In this document: positions 10,635 through 19,486 of the stretch, piece by piece
Numbering within the stretch: the stretch's first letter is position 1
Layout of the letters: the number at the start of each line of letters is the position of its first letter
Source of the DNA: Rhodanobacter sp. OK091
GTDB lineage: Bacteria > Pseudomonadota > Gammaproteobacteria > Xanthomonadales > Rhodanobacteraceae
Direction of reading: 5' to 3'
Assembly (NCBI RefSeq): GCF_900142825.1
Contig: NZ_FRCH01000004.1
Location: 1 to 64,000 of the forward strand
DNA length: 64,000 nt
Program-made: the position numbers and the translations under genes
The notes under the pieces: generated by a model
Seen by the model: only the letters and a program-made list of their open reading frames with translations
What the model was told of the DNA's origin: nothing
Databases searched by the model: none

Positions 10635-10877
10635 ATGTCCTGCCTTGAACATCGCGGGTCGGAATCGGCAATTGCAGTATGGTTTGTAAGAGGCATCGCG
10701 CCGTTGATGTCGCGCGAAACGGGTGGCAGCGAGCTTGGCTGACTCAAGCCGAAATTCGGGCTTCTGGTTGCTCAAGCGCCATGGCAGCTTGCGTTGTGCC
10801 TTCAACTTTGTTGTGGTCATAATCGCCTAGCCAAGGATGCGCAGTCGAAACCCAAAGCTCCCCAATCAGGACGCCGC

Positions 10878-12752
10878 ATGAGCCAATTCGCACTGCTAGG
10901 CAAGCGGCGCTTTGCGCCGTTCTTCTGGACCCAGGCGCTGGGTGCCTTCAATGACAATGCATTCCGCAATGCTCTGGTGATGCTGGTGGCGTTCCAGATG
11001 GGGCTGGGCGACCGCACGGTGTCGCTCTACACCAATCTGGCGCCGGCGTTGTTCATCATCCCGTTTTTCCTGTTCTCCGCTACTGCCGGCCAACTGGCCG
11101 AGAAGTATGAGAAGAGCCGGATCATCCGTTACGTGAAGCTGTTCGAGATCGGCGCGATGGCGCTGGCCGCGTACGGTTTCTATACGCACCACACTGCGCT
11201 GCTGCTGATCGTGCTGTTCATGATGGGCATGCACTCGGCCACGTTCGGGCCGATCAAGTACGCGATCCTGCCGCAGGCGCTGAAGCCGGAAGAGCTGGTT
11301 GGCGGCAACGGTCTGGTGGAGATGGGCACGCAGATGGCGATGCTGGTGGGCATGATCGCCGGCAATTCGCTGATGCTCGTGGCTGGCGTCGGACCATTGC
11401 TGGCATCGGGCGCCACGATTGCGGTGGCGGTCGCCGGCTATCTGATCAGCCGTCGGATTCCGCCTGCGCCGGCGACCGCACCGGAGCTCACTTTCAACTG
11501 GAACCCGTTCAGTGAAACGGCGCGCGTGTTGGCGATCACCCGCGCCGACCGCGCGGTGTTCAACGCGGTGCTTGGCATTTCGTGGTTCTGGTTCTTCGGC
11601 ACGGTGCTGATCGCACAGCTGCCCATCTACACGCGCGAAACGCTGGGCGGCGACGGTTCGGTCAACACGCTGGTGCTGACTTTGTTCTCGATCGGTACCG
11701 GTGTCGGTGCGCTGCTGTGCGAGCGAATGTCGGGCCGTCGGGTGGAGATCGGCCTCGTGCCGCTGGGCGCATTCGGGCTGACCGCATTCGGGGTCGATTT
11801 GTACTTCGCGCGGCACGGCATGGTGTCAGCGCGTGGGTTGGACTGGCTGGCGTTCCTGAAGGGTGCGGGCAGCTGGCGCATTGCGCTCGACCTCACTCTG
11901 ATCGGCGTGTTCGCCGGTTTCTACGTGGTACCGCTGTTTGCTTTTGTGCAGGCCCGTGCGCCGAGCGAGAAGCTGTCGCGGATCATCGCCGGCACCAACA
12001 TCCTGAACGCGCTGCTGATCGTGCTGGCTGCCGGCTTCGGCCTGGGATTGGGCGCGCTCGGCATGGACGCGTCGCAGATCTTTCTTGCCGCATCACTGCT
12101 CAACGTGCTGGTGGCCTGGTACATCTTCACCCTGGTGCCTGAGTTCTTGATGCGCTTCATCACCTGGGTGCTGGTGAACACGCTGTATCGGCTGCGCGTG
12201 GACGGCGTGCAGAACGTTCCCGAAGAGGGTGCGGCCCTATTGGTGTGCAACCACGTCAGCTTCATGGATCCCCTGCTGCTGATGGCGAACCTGCGACGGC
12301 CAGTGCGCTTCGTGATGTATTACAAAATCTTCAACATTCCCCTGCTGCGCTTCGTGTTCCGCACGGCCAAGGCGATCCCGATCGCAGGTTACAAGGAAGA
12401 TCCGGCTGTACTGCAACAGGCTTATGACGCGATCGATGAAGCTCTGGCCGCCGGCGAGGTGGTCTGTATCTTTCCCGAAGGCGGGTTGACCGGCGATGGG
12501 GAGATCGCGCCGTTTCGTCCGGGCGTTGAAAAGATCCTGGCGCGCCGACCGGTACCGGTGGTACCGATGGCGCTGCGCGGCCTGTGGGGCAGCGTGTGGA
12601 GCCGGCGCGACTCGATGCTGCGTCGGGCACGCCTGCCGCGGCGCTTTCGTGCGAGGGTGGAATGGGTGGTCGATGCGCCGTTGACGCCGGAGCACGTTAC
12701 GGCGACGACACTGGAGGCGCGGGTACGCGAGCTGCGCGGCGAACTGGCTTAG
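10878..12752 (+). CDS. MFS transporter fused to a PlsC-type acyltransferase (Aas-like, without the ligase domain)
   Basis: A 624-residue fusion. Residues about 1-420 are an MFS transporter of the LplT (lysophospholipid flippase) kind, opening with FWTQALGAFNDNAFRNAL. Residues about 440-624 are a 1-acylglycerol-phosphate acyltransferase domain with the NHVSFMD HX4D box (His459, Asp464) and the FPEGG motif at 532-536. In classical Aas the same layout continues into an acyl-ACP synthetase domain; here the protein stops after the acyltransferase. The likely role is uptake and reacylation of lysophospholipids at the inner membrane. ATG 10878 is chosen for its AGGA box six bases upstream, over an upstream in-frame start at 10794. 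Confidence 0.85.
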   Translation: MSQFALLGKRRFAPFFWTQALGAFNDNAFRNALVMLVAFQMGLGDRTVSLYTNLAPALFIIPFFLFSATAGQLAEKYEKSRIIRYVKLFEIGAMALAAYGFYTHHTALLLIVLFMMGMHSATFGPIKYAILPQALKPEELVGGNGLVEMGTQMAMLVGMIAGNSLMLVAGVGPLLASGATIAVAVAGYLISRRIPPAPATAPELTFNWNPFSETARVLAITRADRAVFNAVLGISWFWFFGTVLIAQLPIYTRETLGGDGSVNTLVLTLFSIGTGVGALLCERMSGRRVEIGLVPLGAFGLTAFGVDLYFARHGMVSARGLDWLAFLKGAGSWRIALDLTLIGVFAGFYVVPLFAFVQARAPSEKLSRIIAGTNILNALLIVLAAGFGLGLGALGMDASQIFLAASLLNVLVAWYIFTLVPEFLMRFITWVLVNTLYRLRVDGVQNVPEEGAALLVCNHVSFMDPLLLMANLRRPVRFVMYYKIFNIPLLRFVFRTAKAIPIAGYKEDPAVLQQAYDAIDEALAAGEVVCIFPEGGLTGDGEIAPFRPGVEKILARRPVPVVPMALRGLWGSVWSRRDSMLRRARLPRRFRARVEWVVDAPLTPEHVTATTLEARVRELRGELA

Positions 12753-12778
12753 AGATGGTTTGATCAATCTCTGTTTTC

Positions 12779-12876
12779 GTCATTCCCGCGAAGCGGGAAT
12801 CTAGTGCCTTTCGCGTAATGCATTGATGTACAAAGGCACTGGGTCCTGTATATCGCTTCGCGATTCCGGGATGACG
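12779..12876. repeat. 98-bp palindromic intergenic repeat with nested hairpins
   Basis: The ends CGTCAT and ATGACG are inverted copies. Inside lie a CCCGC-GAA-GCGGG hairpin (12785-12797), a nine-base pair AGTGCCTTT / AAAGGCACT (12803-12811 with 12832-12840) and a TCGC-TTC-GCGA hairpin near 12853. The layout is that of a REP/MITE-like element. It fills the gap between two converging genes. Confidence 0.75.
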
Positions 12877-12917
12877 AGCAAAATCAATGCGTCTTTAGCT
12901 CACGCGCGTTCGAGCCT

Positions 12918-13787
12918 TCAGCTGAGCCAGCCGCCAATCACGATCAGCGCCACCACGCTCAACCACGCCAGCAACGCGCGCAACAAGGCGCCGCGCAGGC
13001 GCAACAGCTCAGCCAATGGATCGCTGTGTTCCTCGGCATAACCGTCACCGGCCTCGATGTCGATCAGCACATCGGCCTGCGCCGCGGCACCAAGAAAGCC
13101 CGGCTCGCTGCTGTACCAGCTGGTGGGCGCGGCCTGGCTGTGCCAACGCCGCCAGGCGCCGATCACGGCGTCCCAGTGGCCGACGATTGCCAGCGTGAAA
13201 GTCAGCAACTGGGCCGGCAGCCAGTCCAGTGCATTGGCCACATAACGGGCAGCGCGGCCGCTACTCGAGTCGAGTTGCAACGAGTCATTGCGTGCCAGTG
13301 TCTGCGCGAGCCGGTACAGCAACGCGCCGACCGGGCCGAGCAGAAAGAACCACAGCAGCACGGCGAAGCGTCGGCGCAATGCGGCGTAGGCGATCGCTAC
13401 GCCCAGGGCCGGTGCGTTCCATGCAATCGGAGAGCCGTCGTCGGCCAGCGTCTGCGCCGCGGCCTCGCGGCTGGCGCCATCCGGAGCCCCCAGGATCAGT
13501 TCCAGATCGGCCTCGAATTCGCGTGGGCCGAAGCAGTAGAGCAATACGGCCAGCGAAAACAGCAGTTGCAGCAACCCGCCCAGCGGGGTGTGGCCGAGTA
13601 TCCACCATAGCAGCGCACACAACACTGTCGGCAGCAGCAGGGCCAGCACCACGCGACCGCTGCCACTGGTGTCCGCCAGCTGCGTCACCCAGCGGCGAAA
13701 CAGGCCGTCGCCGCGCCAGCGTGCGAGCTGTGGCATGACATGCAGCAGGCCGAGGGCGATGAGGGCAGTAAGCAGACTGATGGCCAT
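12918..13787 (-). CDS. ampE: AmpE-like membrane protein (regulatory signalling modulator)
   Basis: A 289-residue inner-membrane protein. The N-terminus (MAISLLTALIALG), the GPREFEADLE motif and the long hydrophobic stretch FLLGPVGALLYRLAQTL match the AmpE/CobD-like family. In enterobacteria ampE is paired with ampD in beta-lactamase/peptidoglycan-recycling signalling; no ampD is seen here. The start at 13787 gives the family's usual length; a GTG at 13835 would add 16 residues. It is the last gene of a minus-strand run after nudC. Confidence 0.8.
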   Translation of the reverse strand: MAISLLTALIALGLLHVMPQLARWRGDGLFRRWVTQLADTSGSGRVVLALLLPTVLCALLWWILGHTPLGGLLQLLFSLAVLLYCFGPREFEADLELILGAPDGASREAAAQTLADDGSPIAWNAPALGVAIAYAALRRRFAVLLWFFLLGPVGALLYRLAQTLARNDSLQLDSSSGRAARYVANALDWLPAQLLTFTLAIVGHWDAVIGAWRRWHSQAAPTSWYSSEPGFLGAAAQADVLIDIEAGDGYAEEHSDPLAELLRLRGALLRALLAWLSVVALIVIGGWLS

Positions 13788-13896
13788 GACGGAATGAACT
13801 CGCAAGCAGTCGGTGCATTGTATGCGAGGGATCACTCATTCCGCAGGCCGGCGTCGATGTTGCACAGCGGGCGGCCACGCCGGACCAGGACCAGGA

Positions 13897-14871
13897 TCAG
13901 CCGGAAGGGCCGGCCGCGGCCAACTCATCCAGATCCAGCCCGGCGCGTTGCTGCAGCCAATACGCCAGTAAACGGTACGACACTGACAGCGCGGTAGACG
14001 GCACGAAGCTGCCTTCGGCGATGCCGTCGACGATCTGCTGCGGCGTGAACCAGCGCGCGTCTTCCAGTTCCTGGTCGCGCATGTCGATGTGGCGCGACAC
14101 CGCAGTGGCTATGAAGCCGACCATCAGTGAGGCAGGCATTGGCCAAGGTTGCGAGGAGTGATAGCGCACTTCATCGATGATGACACCGGCTTCCTCGGCC
14201 ACTTCGCGGCGCACCGCGTCTTCCAGCGATTCGCCCGGCTCGACGAAACCGGCCAGCGTCGAGTAACGACCGGGTGGCCAGCCGGCCTGGCGGCCGAGCA
14301 GGCAGGCGCCTTCGTGTTCGACCAGCATGATGACGGCGGCATCGGTGCGCGGGAAATGCAGGCGCGCGCAGTCCGGGTTGGTGCATTGCGCGCGATGTCC
14401 GGCGGCGACCAGCTGCAGCGGCGCACCGCAACGGGCGCAATAACGCGTTTCTCGTTGCCAGTGCGCCAGACCCTTGGCGTAGGCGAACAGGCCTGCCTCG
14501 TCTGCCGCCAACTGCAGGCCTGCGCTGCGCAGGTTCATGCGGCGCGCGTCGAGCGCGCTCTCCAGTTCGTCGATGCGATGGGCGTCGTCCAACACCAGCA
14601 GAAAATGCGGCCGCTGATCGGCGATGCCTAGCAGCGTTGTCGATACGTCGGCCAGCCATTGCGCGCGCTCATGGGTGTCGAGCCAACGCAGCGCTTCGCG
14701 ATCGCGGTGCATGAACGCTTCGCCGGCGGCATCCAACAGCAGGTAGCGCGCCTCGGTCGAGCGCGCCTGTTCGGCGATCCACGTGGATTCATCGCGCCGC
14801 TCGGCGATCCGGTCGAGGATCAGGCTGAGCCCGGCGAAAGTATTGGGAGGCGGCAGCTTGGCCCGATCCAT
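13897..14871 (-). CDS. nudC: NAD(+) diphosphatase / NADH pyrophosphatase
   Basis: A 324-residue Nudix hydrolase that splits NAD(H) to NMN(H) and AMP and can remove NAD caps from RNA. It has a zinc ribbon (Cys145, Cys148, Cys163, Cys168), a complete Nudix box at about 208-230 ending REVAEEAGV, and the family-specific SQPWP motif at 240-244, which marks the NudC subgroup. It lies 12 bases after erpA on the same strand. Confidence 0.95.
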   Translation of the reverse strand: MDRAKLPPPNTFAGLSLILDRIAERRDESTWIAEQARSTEARYLLLDAAGEAFMHRDREALRWLDTHERAQWLADVSTTLLGIADQRPHFLLVLDDAHRIDELESALDARRMNLRSAGLQLAADEAGLFAYAKGLAHWQRETRYCARCGAPLQLVAAGHRAQCTNPDCARLHFPRTDAAVIMLVEHEGACLLGRQAGWPPGRYSTLAGFVEPGESLEDAVRREVAEEAGVIIDEVRYHSSQPWPMPASLMVGFIATAVSRHIDMRDQELEDARWFTPQQIVDGIAEGSFVPSTALSVSYRLLAYWLQQRAGLDLDELAAAGPSG

Positions 14872-14883
14872 GGAACGATCCGC

Positions 14884-15258
14884 TCAGGTGGAGAACGAGG
14901 AGCCGCAGCCGCAGGTGGTCTTGGCGTTGGGGTTGCTGATGACGAACTGCGAGCCGCTGAGGTTCTCGGCGTAGTCGATCTGCGCGCCGGTCAGGTATTG
15001 CAGCGAAAGCGGATCGCACAGCAGGGTCACGCCCTCGCGCTCGACTGCGAAGTCGTCCTCGGCCTGGGCTTCGTCGAAGGTGAAGCCGTACTGGAATCCC
15101 GAACAGCCGCCGCCGCTGATATACACGCGCAGCTTCAATGCCGGATTGCCTTCTTCGGCGATCAGCTCATGCACTTTGTGCGCGGCGGCGGCAGTGAACA
15201 GCAGCGGCGCGCCGCTGTTGCGGTAATCGGGGATCGCGACGAGAGTTTCCATGATCAT
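14884..15258 (-). CDS. erpA: Iron-sulfur cluster insertion protein ErpA
   Basis: A 124-residue A-type Fe-S carrier that passes clusters to apo-enzymes. The three conserved cysteines are present: Cys52 in GGGCSGF, and Cys116 and Cys118 in the C-terminal CGCGSSF. That C-terminal form and the length favour ErpA over IscA. Met3 is an alternative start. It is placed between the bactofilin gene and nudC. Confidence 0.93.
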   Translation of the reverse strand: MIMETLVAIPDYRNSGAPLLFTAAAAHKVHELIAEEGNPALKLRVYISGGGCSGFQYGFTFDEAQAEDDFAVEREGVTLLCDPLSLQYLTGAQIDYAENLSGSQFVISNPNAKTTCGCGSSFST

Positions 15259-15297
15259 CTAGATGGGGTCGTGACGGACAAGCGCAAGCATACCGCT

Positions 15298-15720
15298 TCA
15301 GGCGAGCACAGCTTCGTCGAGCTCGGCGTCCGGCGCCGGCAACTCGCGCTGAGCTTCCTCGATCTGGCGCGAGATGCGCCCGTTGACCTGCGCGCCAGCG
15401 GCCATTTCCATCGTGTGATAACGCAGGTCGCCGTCGATTCGCGCCTGTGGCGCGAGCTCCAGCCGGACACCGACATACACGTCGCCGGTCACGTGGCCGT
15501 TGATCACCGCCTGCGGCACGCGGATCTCGCCGTGCACCTGGCCATGCTCGCTGAGCGTGAACATGGCATCGTCGCCTTCGCCCAGCACGGTGCCTTCGAT
15601 GCGGCCGTCCAGGTGCAGCGCGCCGCTGAAACGCAAATCGCCGCGGATCACCGTGCCGCGGGCGATCAAGCTGGTCTCATGGTTGGTGTGATTGCGCTCG
15701 TTGCGCTTACGGTTGAGCAT
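15298..15720 (-). CDS. Bactofilin family cytoskeletal protein
   Basis: A 140-residue bactofilin (DUF583) with a central right-handed beta-helix made of short hydrophobic repeats (GDLRFSGALHLDGRIEGTV and following turns), flanked by unstructured ends. Bactofilins polymerise without nucleotide and often scaffold cell-wall enzymes at the membrane. Its start overlaps the end of the DUF6776 gene by 14 bases, so the two proteins are probably made together. Confidence 0.92.
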   Translation of the reverse strand: MLNRKRNERNHTNHETSLIARGTVIRGDLRFSGALHLDGRIEGTVLGEGDDAMFTLSEHGQVHGEIRVPQAVINGHVTGDVYVGVRLELAPQARIDGDLRYHTMEMAAGAQVNGRISRQIEEAQRELPAPDAELDEAVLA

Positions 15721-16468
15721 CGTGATCCCCTTGGGCTGTGGTGATGTTGCCGCTCAGCGCGGCACCCCATGCGACGGCACGCTCGATCGGCTCGCCATCG
15801 GCCGGCTGGATGCGGATGTGCAGTCGCGTGGGACGGAAATCGGCCGGCAGCACGATAGTGCCGTGCAATTGCTGGAAATACATGAAGCGGAAAGGCAGGC
15901 CGTCTTTCTGCGTGGCATCGCCCAGCGCCGGCCATGCCAGGCTGATCACTTTGTCGCCGCGCAACCCTTCCACGCTGACCGTCGCGTTGCCGCTGGTCTC
16001 GTCGCCGCGCTTCGCGTTCTGGGTCAGGCTGAGGGTGAGATTCAAGCCGCGCGAACCGCTGATCGGCTGCAGTTTCACCTCCTGCAACTTCAGGCCCTGC
16101 CGCTGGGCATCGCCGCCGACCAGCCGTGCGTAGAAACCCAGGTCGGCACGCAGGCCGTTGAGCTCTTCCTCGCGTTGGGCCAGCGTGCCGCGCAAGGAGC
16201 GGGTGGCGACGTCATTGACCTGGGTGGCGCGCTGCAGGTTGGCGACCTGTTGTTCGAGTTCGCCGATGCGGGCTTGCAAGGCGCGCTGCTGGCGGAGGTC
16301 GACGGCGGCTGGCGCGGCACGCCGCGTCCAGGTGCCGACGATCAGGCCGACCAGCAACAGACTGCCCAGCCAGGCCAGGCTGAGCCACCACCAGCGCCGC
16401 CGGTGACCGACGTCATCGTGCCGACGCACGACGAAACGCGGTGGTGGTCGTGAAGCCATGCGGGACAT
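15707..16468 (-). CDS. DUF6776 family membrane-anchored coiled-coil protein
   Basis: A 253-residue protein with a basic N-terminus, one membrane segment (about 26-46), a coiled coil of Q/E/L heptads (about 57-115) and a periplasmic beta-rich C-terminal domain. The sequence agrees with DUF6776, a family commonly found next to bactofilin genes. No enzymatic function is known. By context it may link the bactofilin scaffold to the envelope (inference). Confidence 0.75.
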   Translation of the reverse strand: MSRMASRPPPRFVVRRHDDVGHRRRWWWLSLAWLGSLLLVGLIVGTWTRRAAPAAVDLRQQRALQARIGELEQQVANLQRATQVNDVATRSLRGTLAQREEELNGLRADLGFYARLVGGDAQRQGLKLQEVKLQPISGSRGLNLTLSLTQNAKRGDETSGNATVSVEGLRGDKVISLAWPALGDATQKDGLPFRFMYFQQLHGTIVLPADFRPTRLHIRIQPADGEPIERAVAWGAALSGNITTAQGDHDAQP

Positions 16469-16573
16469 CCCGGAGAAAACCGAAGGTATAGCCCCGCCGT
16501 GATGAAAGCGTCAAGGAACCGGTATGCGCTTCCGCGCGGCGGCGCCACTCGGCGCAGACGCACATCGCATAAT

Positions 16574-17044
16574 TCAGCTACGCATCTTGCTCTGCAGGTA
16601 GCGCTCCGCACCGATATCCTTGATCAGGCTGAACTGGGTTTCCAGCCAGTCGATGTGCTCTTCCTCGTCGTGCAGGATGTCTTTGAACAGGTCGCGGCTG
16701 ATGTAGTCGGCGATGCCTTCACTGTGCGCGATCGCGGCGCGCAGATCGACCACGGCGGCCAGTTCGAGATCCAGGTCGCCCTGCATCGACTCCAGCACGT
16801 TCTCGCCGATGCGCAGTTTGCCCAGATGCTGCAGGTTCGGCAGGCCGTCGAGGAACAGGATGCGCTCGATCAGATGATCGGCATGCTTCATCTCCTCGAT
16901 CGACTCCTTGTATTCGTGCTCCGCCAGCTCGGCGTAGCCCCAGTCTTTGAGCATGCGGTAATGCAGGAAGTACTGGTTGATCGCGGTCAATTCGTTGTAG
17001 AGCACCTTGTTGAGGAACTCGATGACCTTGGCATCACCTTTCAT
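16574..17044 (-). CDS. bfr: Bacterioferritin
   Basis: A 156-residue subunit of the 24-mer haem-containing iron store. All ferroxidase ligands are visible (Glu18, Glu51, His54, Glu94, Glu127, His130), and Met52 is the haem ligand. ATG at 17044 is chosen because GGAGAAAG precedes it by a few bases and it gives the family length; the open frame continues 24 codons upstream. Its partner ferredoxin gene bfd lies upstream on the same strand. Confidence 0.96.
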   Translation of the reverse strand: MKGDAKVIEFLNKVLYNELTAINQYFLHYRMLKDWGYAELAEHEYKESIEEMKHADHLIERILFLDGLPNLQHLGKLRIGENVLESMQGDLDLELAAVVDLRAAIAHSEGIADYISRDLFKDILHDEEEHIDWLETQFSLIKDIGAERYLQSKMRS

Positions 17045-17191
17045 GGCTTTCTCCGCTCGACAGACTGCGTCGACTATACAAACTCCGCGCATGTACGAAC
17101 GAAACGCGAATGGCAATGGTTTGCCCGCTCATCAGGTGCGCGGGGAAGGAAACGAAGGATTTGTGTTTGCCGCGGGGTGTGGCGGGAAGGC

Positions 17192-17389
17192 TCAGGCTGC
17201 GGCGAGAGGCAGCTGGCACAGTACGTGCGAAACCGCCTGATCGAGCGTGGCGCGTGCTTCCTGCTCACAGCAGCCGCAGCAGTCGGAACAGCCGGTGCGC
17301 GCCTGCAGTTCGGCAAACGAACGCACGCCGTCGGCCGCTTCGCGGCGGATGTCATGGTCGGTGACGGCATTGCACAGGCAGATGTACAT
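17192..17389 (-). CDS. bfd: Bacterioferritin-associated ferredoxin
   Basis: A 65-residue [2Fe-2S] protein that docks on bacterioferritin and passes electrons for iron release. The N-terminus MYICLCN supplies Cys4 and Cys6. A cysteine-dense loop (Cys34, 37, 38, 40, 41) supplies the other two ligands, with more cysteines than usual, so the exact pair is unclear. ATG at 17389 matches the family start. A Fur-like site overlaps its likely promoter. Confidence 0.9.
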   Translation of the reverse strand: MYICLCNAVTDHDIRREAADGVRSFAELQARTGCSDCCGCCEQEARATLDQAVSHVLCQLPLAAA

Positions 17390-17394
17390 GGCGC

Positions 17395-17425
17395 GTATAA
17401 GAACGCGAATGCGAATGATTGTCAA
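17395..17425 (-). promoter_or_regulatory. bfd promoter overlapped by a Fur-box-like site
   Basis: On the minus strand a perfect TTGACA (17425-17420) is followed by a TTATAC-like -10 near 17400-17395, with long spacing. GCGAATGCGAATGATTGTC (17405-17423) resembles Fur boxes made of repeated NAT triplets and covers the -35. Repression by iron-loaded Fur would fit bfd, which is made under iron shortage. Confidence 0.5.
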
Positions 17426-17455
17426 CAATCTGCTAGAGGTTGCCCCGGCGTCCGT

Positions 17456-18016
17456 TCAGGCAGCTTCGCGGCCACCATGGGGCGCGGTCGGCGGGGTTTC
17501 AGCGGTATCGCGTGGCGGAAGCGTGCCGAGTTCAACGCTGCACAGGCTCTCCACCAAAGGTGCGAAATGACGCAGAGCCCGTTCGTATACCTGCCGCTTG
17601 AAGTTGACGACGTGCGCCGCCGGATACCAGAAGTCGACCCAGCGCCAGAGATCGAACTCCGGCTTGTCGCAGGCATCCAGTTTCAGCGCGTCCTCGCCGC
17701 CGACCAGCTTGAGCAGGAACCAAACCTGCTTCTGGCCGATGCAGGTAGGGCGCTGGTGGTGGCGCACATAGCGATTGGGCAGGCGGTAGCGCAGCCAGCC
17801 ATGGGTCGCGGTGATGACTTCCACATGATGTGCGGTCAGTCCGGTTTCTTCTTCCAGCTCGCGATACATCGCCTCCAGCGGCGTTTCGTCCGAGCGCATG
17901 CCGCCCTGTGGAAACTGCCAGCCATCACGATTGATCCGGCGCGCCCAGAACAGCTGGCCGTCTGCATTCAGCAGAACGATGCCTACATTCGGACGATAGC
18001 CATCAACATCAATCAT
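17456..18016 (-). CDS. rppH: RNA pyrophosphohydrolase
   Basis: A 186-residue Nudix hydrolase that removes pyrophosphate from mRNA 5' ends and starts decay. It has the family N-terminus ([15 protein letters not shown]), the motif WQFPQGG, a Nudix box at 38-60 ending RELEEETGL, and the downstream GQKQVWFLL strand. It lies 66 bases upstream of bfd on the same strand, with a separate bfd promoter between. Confidence 0.96.
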   Translation of the reverse strand: MIDVDGYRPNVGIVLLNADGQLFWARRINRDGWQFPQGGMRSDETPLEAMYRELEEETGLTAHHVEVITATHGWLRYRLPNRYVRHHQRPTCIGQKQVWFLLKLVGGEDALKLDACDKPEFDLWRWVDFWYPAAHVVNFKRQVYERALRHFAPLVESLCSVELGTLPPRDTAETPPTAPHGGREAA

Positions 18017-18114
18017 GTCGCCTCCTGGAGCCTACGGCGCGGCACGCCGGCAAGACCAACCCAGTCCTGCACCCGATTCAACCACAGCGCGCAAAGCGGC
18101 AGCAAGCGCCAGAC

Positions 18115-18143
18115 TTGAACCGGCCGTGCTACACGACTACACT
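18115..18143 (+). promoter_or_regulatory. tRNA-Met promoter
   Basis: TTGAAC (18115-18120), a 17-base spacer and TACACT (18138-18143), followed by a GC-rich discriminator (GCCGCGCC). This is typical of growth-rate-controlled stable-RNA promoters. It lies about 50 bases upstream of the mature tRNA. Confidence 0.6.
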
Positions 18144-18192
18144 GCCGCGCCCCGCCCGTATCGTTCTGATCCGGCATGGCGGGTTTCCTCAA

Positions 18193-18269
18193 GGCTATGT
18201 AGCTCAGCTGGTTAGAGCACAGCACTCATAATGCTGGGGTCGGTGGTTCGAGTCCACCCATAGCCACCA
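18193..18269 (+). tRNA. tRNA-Met (CAT), elongator
   Basis: A 77-base cloverleaf including encoded CCA. The acceptor GGCTATG pairs with CATAGCC, the D-arm is AGCTCAGCTGGTTAGAGC, the anticodon loop is CTCATAA, and the T-arm is GGTGGTTCGAGTCCACC. Similarity to elongator tRNA-Met, and a first base pair of G-C rather than the mismatch of initiators, identify the type. Confidence 0.96.
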
Positions 18270-18325
18270 AACGTGTCGCGCGTGTTTCCTGCCGCCGGCT
18301 CATCATCTGCACGCAGGCGTCCGCC

Positions 18326-18688
18326 ATGCATATCTTCAAAGTGTTTCAGCTCGAGGCGGCGCATCGGCTGCCCCACGTGCCGGCCGGGCACAAGTGTGCG
18401 CGGCTGCACGGGCATTCGTTTCGCATCGAGATCCATGTAACGGGCGAACCTGACCCGCAGCTGGGCTGGGTGATGGACTTCGCCGACCTGAAGACGGCGT
18501 TCGCGCCGCTGTACGACCAGCTCGACCATCACTACCTCAACGACATCGAGGGGCTGGAGAATCCGACCAGCGAGGTGCTGGCGCGCTGGATCTGGCAGCG
18601 CCTGCAGCCGCGGCTGAGCGGGCTGGACAAGGTGGTAGTGCATGAAACCTGCACCTCGGGGGCCACTTGCAGTCGTGACAGTTTTTGA
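18326..18688 (+). CDS. queD: 6-carboxy-5,6,7,8-tetrahydropterin synthase
   Basis: A 120-residue T-fold enzyme that makes 6-carboxytetrahydropterin from dihydroneopterin triphosphate, the first dedicated step to queuosine. Zinc ligands His13, His28 and His30, the catalytic Cys24 (in HKCARLHGH), His68 and Glu107 are all in place. It is probably transcribed on its own or with the tRNA upstream. Confidence 0.94.
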   Translation: MHIFKVFQLEAAHRLPHVPAGHKCARLHGHSFRIEIHVTGEPDPQLGWVMDFADLKTAFAPLYDQLDHHYLNDIEGLENPTSEVLARWIWQRLQPRLSGLDKVVVHETCTSGATCSRDSF

Positions 18689-18841
18689 CGCACCGCGATA
18701 ATTCTTTGAATCGTCATAAACAAGTGTTTTATATGAATATTTCTTGACTTACGCCGTCGAGAGCAAAAAATATATTGCGCTGCACAAAATTTGTTGCTAG
18801 AGTGCTTGCCACACACACCAAGCCTCAACGAGGACAATGTC

Positions 18842-19231
18842 ATGACTCAGCAGCTCAACAACCAGCTTTTCGCTTTCACCAAGCAGTTCACCGACAGCGC
18901 TTTCAAGGCACAGTCGCTGGCCCTGAAGGGTCTGGAGACGATCGCCGGGCTGCAGCTCAAGGCCCTCGAGGAGCAGTCCAAGGTCTCCGCCGAGTTCGTC
19001 GCCGAGGCGCTGGAAACGCGTGACGCGAGCGGCCTGCGCAGCCTGTGGGAAAAGGGCACCAGCCTCAACCGTGACAACGCCGAGCGTTCGGTGGCCATTT
19101 CGCAGGAGATCCTTGCGATCACCCAGAAAACGGCCGAGTCGTTGAATGCACTCGTGCAGGAACAGCGTCAGGCTGCCAACGACGCCGTCACCGCGCCGGT
19201 TGCCGCCGCCAAGAAGGCCGCTGCCAAGTAA
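18842..19231 (+). CDS. Phasin family protein
   Basis: A 129-residue helical protein with the phasin pattern: an N-terminal NNQLFAFTKQFTDSAFKAQSLAL segment, an amphipathic helical core and an Ala/Lys-rich tail (AAAKKAAAK). Phasins coat polyhydroxyalkanoate granules; no PHA synthase gene is in the window, so a related role is possible. ATG 18842 follows an AGGA box by seven bases. The upstream region is AT-rich, and a terminator follows. Confidence 0.85.
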   Translation: MTQQLNNQLFAFTKQFTDSAFKAQSLALKGLETIAGLQLKALEEQSKVSAEFVAEALETRDASGLRSLWEKGTSLNRDNAERSVAISQEILAITQKTAESLNALVQEQRQAANDAVTAPVAAAKKAAAK

Positions 19232-19262
19232 TTCGCTGCGCCGCCGCGTTTTATTGCGACAG

Positions 19263-19292
19263 AAAAGGGCCGAACTCGTGTTCGGCCTTTTT
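19263..19292 (+). terminator. Terminator after the phasin gene
   Basis: GGCCGAAC (19268-19275) pairs with GTTCGGCC (19280-19287) around a four-base loop and is followed by five T. Confidence 0.9.
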
Positions 19293-19388
19293 CGCATGCG
19301 CCATCGCCAAACACGTGCGGACAGCAGAAATGCAGCCCTGGAGCTGCGTTTTCGGGATATAGGGACAGGATGTCGCAGGCTGCGCGGC

Positions 19389-19418
19389 TTGTCGCTGCAA
19401 TCGCCGCACTGATATACT
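19389..19418 (+). promoter_or_regulatory. Candidate promoter of the atp operon
   Basis: TTGTCG (19389-19394), an 18-base spacer and TATACT (19413-19418), with an extended -10 TG at 19410-19411. It lies about 70 bases upstream of atpI. Confidence 0.55.
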
Positions 19419-19486
19419 TTTGCGGATTGGATCGTGGCCCGTAGCTGTATCGGTGCCGCCTGGTGCAGACCGCGCGGAGACGTTAC

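Noticed and set aside
18744..18776. TTGACT with a downstream TATATT as the phasin promoter
   Set aside because: Spacing is 21 bases, too long for sigma70; alternative pairs are weak, so no promoter is called.
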